This document shows, piece by piece, positions 26,202 through 34,165 of a DNA stretch of 64,000 bases. Under the pieces are notes generated by a model. The model saw nothing but the letters and a program-made list of their open reading frames with translations, was not told the origin of the DNA and searched no databases. Origin of the DNA: Chlorogloeopsis sp038404745 (lineage in GTDB: Bacteria > Cyanobacteriota > Cyanobacteriia > Cyanobacteriales > Nostocaceae); NCBI RefSeq assembly GCF_038404745.2, contig NZ_JAYKTT020000074.1:42289-106288 (forward strand). The letters are read 5' to 3'. The translations under genes were made by a program, and so were the position numbers. Numbering within the stretch: the stretch's first letter is position 1; each line of letters starts with the position of its first letter.

Positions 26202-27230
26202 TTAGAAAGCTAAAGGGCTTGTCTTATCCAATATAAAATCTGCCACTTTTGGAGTTTTACCCGTTGTCGCATCTTCAGAAGGGCTGAGTAAAACCGATCG
26301 CTGAGTAAACTTTTGATTGTCAAGCCGACGTTCTACCCGGCTGGGAATACCGTAACCGTAGATAATATGTCCTGCTCCAGCTAACACTACCACTTGGTGT
26401 TCTGGATTTGCTTTCACGAACTTAGCGATCGCCTCTGCCATTGTTTCATCCCATAGCACTTGCGCCAAGAAAAAGCGTTCTGAACTAGGGCTGTTACCAT
26501 GCCCTGCATCTTGATGGTGTTGAAAGGCTTGAAGTGCTAATTCGCGATATGCTTGGTTATCAGTGCGAATTTCTGTAAAGGGAGGGATAAATTGGCGTTC
26601 CGAGGGTGTAAGGCTTTCTAATCCTTGACGGGCGACTTTGCGAGTAATTTCTGTTGGGGTGTTTAAGGCTAAGACGGGTAGTTGTTTTTGTTTGGCAAAG
26701 CGGAGGATGGGCGCGTAATTTTCCCAAGGGAAACCCCAGCGTTTTTCGTACTGGCTTTTCTCAAGTAGTTGTGCTTCTGTTAGTTTACCTGCCAAATATT
26801 CATTGACAACACCTTGATAGGGGCGCTGGAACATTTCCATAGCGATCGCTATTTTCGGGTTACGCTGGTAAAGTTCTTGAATAATTTTGAGTTGGTTTTG
26901 GTGATCGAGGCTTCTGTCGTGAGTTTCCCCCAGGTATATTACATCGACCTTTGCCAGTTCTGACAGCATCTGTTGCGGACTATAAACAAATTTTTCTGCT
27001 TCACCACAACTTTGATCCAAGTTTGGAAAGATAGGATCTAAATTATTGGGCGGTGTAGCGATGACTAATTTGGGAGGACAGGAATTTTTTACTGTTTGAG
27101 CACAAGCAGGTAAGGTGGAAAATAGTAGGTAAAAAGTAAAAGATAAAAAGTAAAAAAATAGTTTTTTCGTTTGGAAGCTTTGCTGCTTGTTTGCTAATAT
27201 TTTGGTCGATGACTGTAACTTGAATTGCAT
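26202..27230 (-). CDS. ChaN-family (heme-binding type) lipoprotein
   Basis: The protein has 342 residues from the ATG at 27228-27230. An upstream ATG at 27293 is in frame but would overlap the divergent dehydrogenase start. A long N-terminal basic stretch precedes a hydrophobic signal ending LPACAQ, a possible lipobox. The ChaN motifs are present: VIYLGETHDRSLDHQNQL, IAMEMFQRPYQ and VVVLAGAGHIIYGYGIPSR. Family members bind heme in the periplasm or outer membrane and are proposed to act in iron uptake. Its 5' end is 27 bases from the divergent dehydrogenase start. Confidence 0.85.
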   Translation of the reverse strand: MQFKLQSSTKILANKQQSFQTKKLFFYFLSFTFYLLFSTLPACAQTVKNSCPPKLVIATPPNNLDPIFPNLDQSCGEAEKFVYSPQQMLSELAKVDVIYLGETHDRSLDHQNQLKIIQELYQRNPKIAIAMEMFQRPYQGVVNEYLAGKLTEAQLLEKSQYEKRWGFPWENYAPILRFAKQKQLPVLALNTPTEITRKVARQGLESLTPSERQFIPPFTEIRTDNQAYRELALQAFQHHQDAGHGNSPSSERFFLAQVLWDETMAEAIAKFVKANPEHQVVVLAGAGHIIYGYGIPSRVERRLDNQKFTQRSVLLSPSEDATTGKTPKVADFILDKTSPLAF

Positions 27231-27257
27231 AAAAGGTGTCTCAGTACAGCTTTGCAT

Positions 27258-28214
27258 ATGAAAGGACTCTGGCTGGAAAACAAACAACTGCAATTACTGA
27301 GCGACATTCCCGTTCCTGAACCACCACCAGGAGAAGCCTTGGTACGGGTTTTGTGCGCTGGTATTTGCAACACTGACTTAGAACTTACCAGAGGCTATTA
27401 TCCCTTCACTGGCATTTTAGGACATGAATTTGTCGGCGTTGTGGAACAAGGGCCAGAACATTTAATCAACCAACGCGTTGTTGGGGAAATTAACGCTGTT
27501 TGTGGGCAGTGTCGGTTTTGTCGTAGCGGTAACTCAACTCACTGTGAAAACCGCACAGTTCTTGGCATTGTTAATCGTAACGGAGCCTTTAGCGACTATC
27601 TTTGTTTACCAATAGAGAATCTACATATCGTACCGGATCATATTCCCACAGAAGTAGCAACATTTACCGAACCTGTAGCCGCAGCATTGGAAATTCAGCA
27701 GCAGGTAAAATTACATCCAGATGAGCGAGTACTTGTAATTGGGGATGGCAAACTGGGGCAATTGGTAGCACAAACACTGGCATTAAGTGGTTGTGACTTG
27801 TTAGTAGTGGGGCGTCATCCTGAAAAACTGGCTAATTTAGAAGCACTGGGTATAAAAACAGGCTTTGCTGATGCTGTCACAGACAAAGCTTTTGATATTT
27901 CAGTTGAGTGTACGGGAAATGCCGAAGGATTTGCGATCGCGCTTCGTGCTTTACGTCCTCGTGGCACACTGGTACTTAAAAGCACATATGCTGGCAATCT
28001 TAGCTTAGATGCTTCCTCGTTGGTAGTAGATGAAATTACTTTGATTGGTTCGCGTTGTGGCCCGTTTCCACTAGCATTGGAAGTGCTAGCTCAAGGTAAA
28101 GTAGACGTACAACCCCTAATTCACGCTCGCTACCCCCTCAGTGAAGGGTTGGTGGCATTCGCTCATGCTCAAACAAAAGGTGTTTTAAAGGTTTTGTTAG
28201 AAATTAGTCATTAG
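27258..28214 (+). CDS. Medium-chain zinc alcohol dehydrogenase-like protein
   Basis: From the ATG at 27258 the protein has 318 residues. Zinc-dependent MDR signatures are VLCAGICNTDLELTRGYYPF (catalytic Cys), GILGHEFVGVVEQG, and a structural-zinc lobe CGQCRFCRSGNSTHC. The Rossmann part begins VLVIGDGKLGQLVAQTLAL. The protein is slightly shorter than typical 340-residue members. The substrate cannot be told from the sequence, and sorbitol, threonine or other secondary alcohol dehydrogenases are alternatives. It is divergent from the chaN-like gene with a 27-base gap, so their promoters must overlap with each other's coding starts. Confidence 0.85.
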   Translation: MKGLWLENKQLQLLSDIPVPEPPPGEALVRVLCAGICNTDLELTRGYYPFTGILGHEFVGVVEQGPEHLINQRVVGEINAVCGQCRFCRSGNSTHCENRTVLGIVNRNGAFSDYLCLPIENLHIVPDHIPTEVATFTEPVAAALEIQQQVKLHPDERVLVIGDGKLGQLVAQTLALSGCDLLVVGRHPEKLANLEALGIKTGFADAVTDKAFDISVECTGNAEGFAIALRALRPRGTLVLKSTYAGNLSLDASSLVVDEITLIGSRCGPFPLALEVLAQGKVDVQPLIHARYPLSEGLVAFAHAQTKGVLKVLLEISH

Positions 28215-28349
28215 TCATTGGTCATTGGTCATTAGTAAAAAGATAAATAGCCCAGGATTCTTGTAGCATTATGGAAGCAAATATTTAATTTAAAAAGCTA
28301 AAAAGCCTATCAAACAAGCAATATTCCTTTTGCCTATCCGAAGCTTTGA

Positions 28350-28366
28350 GCGGAGGTTTCCTCCGC
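28350..28366. repeat. Small hairpin repeat
   Basis: GCGGAGG-TTT-CCTCCGC is a perfect 7-bp stem with a 3-base loop. It is followed by ACGCCTCCGGCGTCTAC (about 28379-28396), a phrase related to CGCCTTCGGCGTCTACGCC at 21690. It lies between the convergent dehydrogenase and small cysteine-protein genes. Confidence 0.55.
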
Positions 28367-28434
28367 ACCCTTACGGGAAAACGCCTCCGGCGTCTACAAA
28401 CTTCTCTGTGCCATCTGCCATCTGCCTTTTCGTA

Positions 28435-28722
28435 CTAATAATACATCGCATTTGTTTTTGCTTGGTAATCAAGACAATTTATTGCTTCTTCTGTATTAGC
28501 AATACAGGGGTGGACAGTGCATTTGAGGCGATAGTCGTCGGTAAAATATTGGCAGCTAGAGCAGGGAATTTGATGCATCTGCTTTGCTATCTTGACACTA
28601 TCGCGTGTTGCTGACCATAAACTCCATGCAACGAGAATTATTAATGCCCAAGCACTGATCAAGCAAAGAGGCACTAAAAATTGTTGAATTATATGGATTA
28701 GAAAATATATTATCTGAGACAC
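28435..28722 (-). CDS. Small cysteine-containing membrane protein, 95 residues
   Basis: It starts with GTG at 28720-28722. One N-terminal hydrophobic region of about 35 residues (FLVPLCLISAWALIILVAWS) is followed by a soluble tail with IPCSSCQYF, LKCTVHPC and INCLDY: five cysteines within 35 residues, three of them in short-spaced arrangements. This could hold a metal or Fe-S centre, or be redox-active. I recognise it only as a conserved-looking cyanobacterial type. It lies downstream of chlG on the same strand, 109 bases away. Confidence 0.7.
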   Translation of the reverse strand: MSQIIYFLIHIIQQFLVPLCLISAWALIILVAWSLWSATRDSVKIAKQMHQIPCSSCQYFTDDYRLKCTVHPCIANTEEAINCLDYQAKTNAMYY

Positions 28723-28831
28723 GGCAATTCTTGTGCAAATCTGTAAAAAAATTTGAGTGAGGATCGAGAAGTTATATGTGATCTTAACCTCTCATTCCTC
28801 ACTCTTGACTTCTTACTCTAGAAGTATTGAT

Positions 28832-29872
28832 TTAGATGCCGGCATGACCAATTGCTAAACCAGCGACAAGCATTCCTAAGACTAGGAACGGTTGAGCGCT
28901 GGCTTGGTATTTGACGTCATTTTTGAGGGGATCGCGCAGGAAATACATATCCTGGAAGGTAATTTGTGGGATGATCAGCAATATGAGAATTGCCGCGTAC
29001 AAATTTTCGTGAATATAAATAAGATAGGCAGCGATCGCGGTTTGAAAGACATCAATCATCACCACACAAATCCAAGCGGCGGTGGTGACGCCAAACATTA
29101 CAGGTAATGACTGCAATCCTAATTTGCGATCGCCTTCTACACTCTTAAAGTCATTGACAATGGCGATTCCCAACCCAGCCAAACTGTAAATTAGAGTCAG
29201 AACAACGATTTTCCAATTGAGTTCACCAAACAAAGCATGACCGGTACACCAAGGGAAGGTAATATAGCTTGCACCTAAGGCATAACTTCCTAACCAGCCG
29301 TTTTGCTTGAGCTTTAAAGGTGGGGCTGAATATATATAGCCAACAAAGGAACCGATGAGAGCGATCGTTGTAATTGTAGGAAATTCATTCCCTGCCCATT
29401 TATCTAAAGTAAATGCTAAGGCAATACCTGCAATTAATAATACCCAAATCTGCGTAATTACCTGGGGTACAGAAATGGCTCCAGAGGGGATTGGGCGATA
29501 TGGTTCGTTGATGGCATCAATTTCGCGATCGTAGTAATCGTTCAGAATTTGTACATAACCTGCCATCAATGGCCCTGATAGCAACATACAAACTGCTGCC
29601 TTAAACACATTTTCCAGTGTCCAAGTATACTCCCCAGAAGAAGCCGCACCACAGATTACACCCCACATTAAGGGAATCCAAGTGATGGGCTTCATCAGTT
29701 GCAAGCGGATTTTCCAAATCGATGTTTCTCCAGGTGCAGCACCTTTCATGCCCAACAGTTGCCTAGTTTTAGCACCACGATTAGCAATGGCTTGTGCTTC
29801 CTCAGTGGTTGCGATTGAATCTAGGGCTTCAGATGTATTGGAATTTGTGGTAGTGGGAGTTGATTCAGACAT
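28832..29872 (-). CDS. chlG: Chlorophyll synthase ChlG
   Basis: This 346-residue membrane prenyltransferase esterifies chlorophyllide a with geranylgeranyl or phytyl diphosphate, the last step of chlorophyll a synthesis. The first Asp motif is clear (ILNDYYDREIDAINEPYRPI), and the second region is IVNDFKSVEGDRKLGLQSLP. Eight or nine transmembrane helices are visible. The N-terminal 35 residues are polar and variable. It starts with ATG at 29872, with family B-type repeat DNA upstream. Confidence 0.96.
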   Translation of the reverse strand: MSESTPTTTNSNTSEALDSIATTEEAQAIANRGAKTRQLLGMKGAAPGETSIWKIRLQLMKPITWIPLMWGVICGAASSGEYTWTLENVFKAAVCMLLSGPLMAGYVQILNDYYDREIDAINEPYRPIPSGAISVPQVITQIWVLLIAGIALAFTLDKWAGNEFPTITTIALIGSFVGYIYSAPPLKLKQNGWLGSYALGASYITFPWCTGHALFGELNWKIVVLTLIYSLAGLGIAIVNDFKSVEGDRKLGLQSLPVMFGVTTAAWICVVMIDVFQTAIAAYLIYIHENLYAAILILLIIPQITFQDMYFLRDPLKNDVKYQASAQPFLVLGMLVAGLAIGHAGI

Positions 29873-29884
29873 AAGGCGTACTGA

Positions 29885-30055
29885 ATAAATAGGGACTAGG
29901 GGCTATAGGGACTAGGGGCTAGGAAGAGGAGAGGGGGAGAGGAGCCAGCGCCGTGGGCGGGTTTCCCGACTTGGGGCGACTGGCGTGGGGAGACAAGGGG
30001 AGAATCATTCTCCGTGTCACCGTGTCACCTTGTCCTTTTCTTCCCAATCCCCATT
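29885..30055. repeat. Family B tract with a family A core fragment
   Basis: GGGACTAGGGGCTA occurs twice at the left, then GGAAGAGGAGAGGGGGAGAG, then GGAGCCAGCGCCGTGGGCGG and GTTTCCCGACTTGGGGCGAC (related to the family A core), then GAGAATCATTCTCCGTGTCA and CCGTGTCACCTTGTCC. It fills the spacer between chlG and the ArsA-like gene. Confidence 0.65.
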
Positions 30056-30064
30056 AACAATTTT

Positions 30065-31165
30065 CTAAAACGAGATAATCAAATAATTATTTTGAAACTT
30101 CGCGCCTGCAACAGGCCTACCACTCAAAGCTGGAGGGAGAAAAATATTTCGCCTTTGATCTCCTGCTTCTACAGTGACTTCTGGCCCATATTGGGTAAGT
30201 TTGACTTGCTTTTTGTCAAATCCTGGCAAAAACAAGCTTACTTTTCGTTCGTGAATGTCAATTTCAATAGGTTTGGGAGCTTGTACTGCTTGTGCGACAA
30301 AGTTTGGTAGGGAATCCATTAGCAGTTGCCACTCATCAGCTTTGACATGGGGAACTACGCTGACAGGCAAGGGGGTAAATTCCCCAGATGTATTAATGTT
30401 TGTGTCCGAAGATACAAGAATAACACCACCGACAGTTAAACCCACTTGTTGAGCGCTTCCCCAAAGGTAACGAGCAGAGGCAACTTCAACCGGATCAGCA
30501 GTCGTCACTAAAAAAGCAGCAACATGCTTGGGATCAGCGAGGGCAGCTTTACCCTTGTCTAGAAAATTGTTGACTTGATTTGTAGGTTGAGCAAAATTAT
30601 CTGCTGTCCAATTGATGTTGAAAAAAGTGCTAACAAGCGGTTGAATCAAGGGGGATTCAGAAATTGTCCTTCCTAAATCTGAGTTGACAAATAATTGCCG
30701 AAATCGCCGTACATACCAGCTAAGATACTCTGGCATCCCAAACATTCGCAATGTAGAAGTGTCGCCGCTGCCATCGTAGACGATCACATCATAGTTGCCG
30801 CTTTCGTAGTACTCGCGTATCGCATTGAGGACAAGGGCAGTGTCCATCCCTGGCAAGACAGAGAGTTCCTGTCCATAAACATCTTTCAGGATAGGAGTTC
30901 TTAGATATTGTGCTTCCAGTTTTTTCACATCTTCCCAGCTACGTTCTAGCAGTGTTGATGCTTGTAACTGTACAACTTGCAAATTAGCAGCAATTTCTTG
31001 AGGATCGGTGCCAACAGGAAGCCCCAACAGGATTTGTAATGCTGGTTCTGCACTTCCTGCCAGAAGTACACGCTTTCCTTGGCTTGCTAATAGCTTGGCA
31101 GCGGCGATCGCTACCTGAGTGCGAGCAGAGCCGCCTTTGCCCAAAAATGTCAGTATCAGGGCCAT
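30065..31165 (-). CDS. ArsA/Get3-like ATPase with altered P-loop
   Basis: This 366-residue protein resembles the anion-pump/Get3 ATPase family that targets tail-anchored membrane proteins. The deviant Walker A reads FLGKGGSARTQVA: the family motif GKGGVGKT has become GKGGSART, so the second (P-loop) lysine is Arg15 while the signature Lys10 remains. Other features are VIVYDGSGDTSTLRMFGMPE in the switch region and a C-terminal Hsp20-like beta domain (VSLFLPGFDKKQVKLTQYGP). It starts with ATG. petP lies upstream on the same strand after 123 bases and chlG downstream. Confidence 0.85.
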   Translation of the reverse strand: MALILTFLGKGGSARTQVAIAAAKLLASQGKRVLLAGSAEPALQILLGLPVGTDPQEIAANLQVVQLQASTLLERSWEDVKKLEAQYLRTPILKDVYGQELSVLPGMDTALVLNAIREYYESGNYDVIVYDGSGDTSTLRMFGMPEYLSWYVRRFRQLFVNSDLGRTISESPLIQPLVSTFFNINWTADNFAQPTNQVNNFLDKGKAALADPKHVAAFLVTTADPVEVASARYLWGSAQQVGLTVGGVILVSSDTNINTSGEFTPLPVSVVPHVKADEWQLLMDSLPNFVAQAVQAPKPIEIDIHERKVSLFLPGFDKKQVKLTQYGPEVTVEAGDQRRNIFLPPALSGRPVAGAKFQNNYLIISF

Positions 31166-31288
31166 TACTTGATTCCTAAATTTTTACCGCCGATTTTTTC
31201 AACTCCAACTTAGCACTCGGCTTTTTTTGTAACTTCTGTCCGAAGTTTAGCAATCAGCGGACACAGCCGCCGATAACTGGGTTTTTCC

Positions 31289-31483
31289 TTACTGTACTAC
31301 TTTGAGTTCGTCTTCAAAAAACCAGGTGGTAAAATTATCATCAAACTTTACCACCACACCAACACCGCTACCATCAGTCATCTTAAAGCCTTCGATGATA
31401 CCGACTTTTCCTAGCCTTTGAGCAATAGGATTAGATACGCGATCGCGCAGACGATAAACCTTAACCTTTTGTCCGATGTCCAT
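31289..31483 (-). CDS. petP: Cytochrome b6f-associated subunit PetP
   Basis: This 64-residue soluble protein begins MDIGQKVKVYRLRDRVSN and ends SGVGVVVKFDDNFTTWFFED-like, matching the small beta-barrel DUF2862 family. In Synechocystis this family is the peripheral PetP subunit of the cytochrome b6f complex, which tunes electron flow on the cytosolic side of thylakoids. It starts with ATG at 31483. It lies directly upstream of the ArsA-like ATPase and near chlG, a photosynthetic neighbourhood. Confidence 0.85.
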   Translation of the reverse strand: MDIGQKVKVYRLRDRVSNPIAQRLGKVGIIEGFKMTDGSGVGVVVKFDDNFTTWFFEDELKVVQ

Positions 31484-31958
31484 GCCAAATTACAATGCAA
31501 TAATCCACAACTCAGTGTACCGGAATCCGGTGTTTTGGGGGAGTGGGAGACGCGTAGAAGGGGAGACGCAAAGACACGGGGACACAAGGAGAGTAATAAA
31601 AACCAACAAATGTACAAAAGGCAGCGCGTTGCGGAGCCAGTGCGTTGGGGGCGTCGGGTTAAGCGCGTCGGGTGCGACTGCCGTGCGGGTTTAGAAGATA
31701 AGTTATCGTTTGAACAGCAAAGTTAATCAACAAAACCACTAACCACTAACCGATCCAAATAGTTTAATCTAGACCTACAGAGTTTAAATTACAAGCAATA
31801 TATTAGATAACAGTAAACAATTCATGATAAAATTGCCCAGATATTTTTACTAAGAGTTTGGAGTAGCAATTATTTCTATCAAAAACAAAGGGAACTTTCA
31901 TAGCTGATCAACTTCAAAAATAAAAATTGTGTGTAGGTAGTGGGCGAGGAAGCAGGAA
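31484..31958. other. Repeat-rich spacer before the glycan cluster
   Basis: This 475-base spacer has a family B purine tract (31540-31598), a family A core (31619-31725) and then about 230 bases of AT-rich DNA (31730-31958) where the promoter of the glycan-export genes should lie. Overlapping plus-strand reading frames in the repeat are not genes. Confidence 0.55.
31619..31725 (+). repeat. Family A repeat, core-only form
   Basis: AAGGCAGCGCGTTGCGGAGC, GCCAGTGCGTTGGGGGCGTC, GGGTTAAGCGCGTCGGGTGC and GACTGCCGTGCGGGTTTAG match the GC-rich core of the 18955 copy, but the right-hand end AAACCCGCCCGTACAG is absent. It is a partial or decayed copy. Confidence 0.65.
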
Positions 31959-32816
31959 TTGTTGCAAACAATGCGAGGAGTTGTCCGTAAGGCAGGAAAG
32001 CTGCGACGCTGGTTGCCAATCAATGAAGTTTGGTGGGCAAAATTAGATTTGCTCAGAGCTTTGGTACGACGCGATCTAGAAGCACGGTATAAAGGTTCTA
32101 TTTTAGGCAATTTATGGCCTTTAGTTAATCAGTTATCACTGTTACTAATTTATACTTACGTATTTTCAATTGTTTTAAAAGTGAAGCTGAACCTCAAAGG
32201 CTTACCAGAAAATAATTTTACTTTTGGTTTATGGTTGTTTGCAGGGTTACTGCCTTGGATTGCCTTTAGTAATGGATTAATTCAATCTGCAAATTCAGTG
32301 ATAGGACAGCCGAATTTAGTCAAGAAGGTCGTATTTCCTTTAGCTTTATTACCGTTAGTGCCAGTATTATCATCATTCATTGAAAGTTCTTTTGGACTAA
32401 TGGTGTTGATTTTTTTTACAGCGCTAACTTCTCATACATTGCACTATACCTTAGCGCTACTGCCTTTGATTTGGATAACGCAGTTAATGCTAACAGCGGG
32501 ATTAGGTTATCTGACAGCGGGATTGACAGTGTTTTTGCGTGATATCCCGCAAACATTAAATGTTATTTTGAATATTTGGTTGTATTTGACACCAATTGTT
32601 TATCCAGCGTCAGCAATTCCCCCAGAATGGCGGAATTGGGTGTTTTGGTTAAATCCTATGACCGCTATTTCTGAAGTTTATCGTGACTTAGTTTTAGTAG
32701 GAGAGGTAAAACACTGGGGCGAGTGGGGAGTTGCTGCTTTGATATGTGCGATCGTATTTTGTTGCGGTTTTTGGGTATATAAGCGGTTACGTCCAGCCTT
32801 TGCCGATGTGTTGTAA
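31959..32816 (+). CDS. Polysaccharide ABC-2 exporter permease (Wzm-like)
   Basis: This 285-residue inner-membrane permease exports lipid-linked glycan. Six transmembrane helices are visible after an amphipathic N-terminus containing LLRALVRRDLEARYKGSILG, the signature of Wzm/TagG-type ABC-2 permeases. WLYLTPIVYPASAIPPEW and NPMTAISEVYRDLVL are typical late motifs. The start may be TTG at 31959, which has GAGGA 8 bases upstream, or ATG at 31971, which lacks a well-placed site. It forms an operon with the Wzt-like ATPase that follows after 38 bases. Confidence 0.92.
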   Translation: MLQTMRGVVRKAGKLRRWLPINEVWWAKLDLLRALVRRDLEARYKGSILGNLWPLVNQLSLLLIYTYVFSIVLKVKLNLKGLPENNFTFGLWLFAGLLPWIAFSNGLIQSANSVIGQPNLVKKVVFPLALLPLVPVLSSFIESSFGLMVLIFFTALTSHTLHYTLALLPLIWITQLMLTAGLGYLTAGLTVFLRDIPQTLNVILNIWLYLTPIVYPASAIPPEWRNWVFWLNPMTAISEVYRDLVLVGEVKHWGEWGVAALICAIVFCCGFWVYKRLRPAFADVL

Positions 32817-32854
32817 ACAATAAAAAATATGTTAGCAGTTGAGCATATGGTGGT

Positions 32855-34165
32855 ATGGGTGAGGAAATCGCAATTTCGCTTAAAAATGTATCTAAGTGCT
32901 ACAAGCGCTATGTTCATCCGGTAGATAGACTCAAGGAAATTTTATTGCCTGGAAGGAGCCATGCTCAGGAGTTTCGAGCATTAGATGATATCAACCTGGA
33001 AATTCCGAAAGGAGAAACCTTTGGGATTATCGGCCAAAATGGCTCTGGTAAAAGTACACTGCTGCAAATTATTGCCGGAACGCTGACGCCAACAACAGGA
33101 GAAGTTCATGTTAATGGCCGGATTTCAGCTTTATTAGAATTGGGTAGCGGTTTTAATCCAGAGTTTACAGGACGGCAAAATGTCTTTTTTAATGGACGAA
33201 TCTTGGGATTAAGTCAAGAAGAACTAGAATCTAAGTTTGATGAAATAGCCGATTTTGCTGATATTGGAGATTTCATTGAACAACCTGTTAAAACTTACTC
33301 AAGCGGGATGTTTGTTCGATTAGCATTCGCTGTGGCAGTAAGCGTTAATCCTGACATTTTGATTGTTGATGAAGCTTTAGCAGTTGGGGATATTTATTTT
33401 CAACAAAAATGTTTTGAAAGAATCAGAGAACTGAGAAATTCGGGTACTACACTTTTATTTGTTTCTCACGATCGCAATGCAGTTTATAAACTTTGCAATC
33501 GGGCTGTGTTAATGGAATCAGGCAAGATAATACTTGATTCTAAACCCAAGCAAGTTCTCGATTTATATGAAGCCAAGCTTTTAAGAAAAAAGGACAATCA
33601 ACCTGATTCATTTGAAATTCAATTATTGTCTGAAGAATCTACTTCGATGATTTCTGATAATACAGCTTCAGAGATATTTAATGGTAGCATCGATGAAGTT
33701 GTTATTAATTCTCCAGAAGTTAGTGTTAGCTTTGTCAAAATATTAAATGAAGATGGACGTGATATTAAATCTTTAATTAGCGAGGAATTATTACAAATAT
33801 CTGTTGGATTGTTATTTAAAGAATCATTCGCTGATCCTCATGTAGGCTTTAAAATCAGAAATAGAACCGGAGAGGTTGTTTTTGAAACTAATACTTTTTG
33901 TATGGGAACAACAATCGGTTCTGTAAGTAGTGGTAGTTTCTTAGAAGTCAAATTTAATCTGAAAGTTCCTTTATATGAAGGTGAATACACTATATCTTTG
34001 GGAGTCGCTGATAGCGCATATGGAGATGGGCAGTTTAAACGAACACTAGTTTATGCCCATAATATCAGCGATTTAAAAGTGTTCAAAAATAAAGAATCTA
34101 TACACTGGACAGGCGTAGTCAATCTTTATCCTACAGTTTCGATTCACAGACAGGCTTATGTTTGA
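32855..34165 (+). CDS. Polysaccharide exporter ATPase (Wzt-like) with glycan-binding C-domain
   Basis: The protein has 436 residues. The ATPase domain (about 1-240) has Walker A GQNGSGKST (60-68), signature TYSSGMFVRLAFAVAV, Walker B ILIVDEALAVGD and SHDRNAVYKLC. Residues about 285-430 form a beta-sandwich Wzt_C domain (VSVSFVKILNEDGRDI, then VGFKIRNRTGEVVFETNTF). In O-antigen systems this domain recognises the modified non-reducing end of the finished chain before export. Here that fits the methyltransferases encoded just downstream. Its last 8 bases overlap the next gene. Confidence 0.93.
   Translation: MGEEIAISLKNVSKCYKRYVHPVDRLKEILLPGRSHAQEFRALDDINLEIPKGETFGIIGQNGSGKSTLLQIIAGTLTPTTGEVHVNGRISALLELGSGFNPEFTGRQNVFFNGRILGLSQEELESKFDEIADFADIGDFIEQPVKTYSSGMFVRLAFAVAVSVNPDILIVDEALAVGDIYFQQKCFERIRELRNSGTTLLFVSHDRNAVYKLCNRAVLMESGKIILDSKPKQVLDLYEAKLLRKKDNQPDSFEIQLLSEESTSMISDNTASEIFNGSIDEVVINSPEVSVSFVKILNEDGRDIKSLISEELLQISVGLLFKESFADPHVGFKIRNRTGEVVFETNTFCMGTTIGSVSSGSFLEVKFNLKVPLYEGEYTISLGVADSAYGDGQFKRTLVYAHNISDLKVFKNKESIHWTGVVNLYPTVSIHRQAYV

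Noticed and set aside
31418..31726. Plus-strand frame of 102 codons between petP and the glycan cluster
   Set aside because: It is mostly the family B tract and family A core read as protein, and it overlaps petP antisense.
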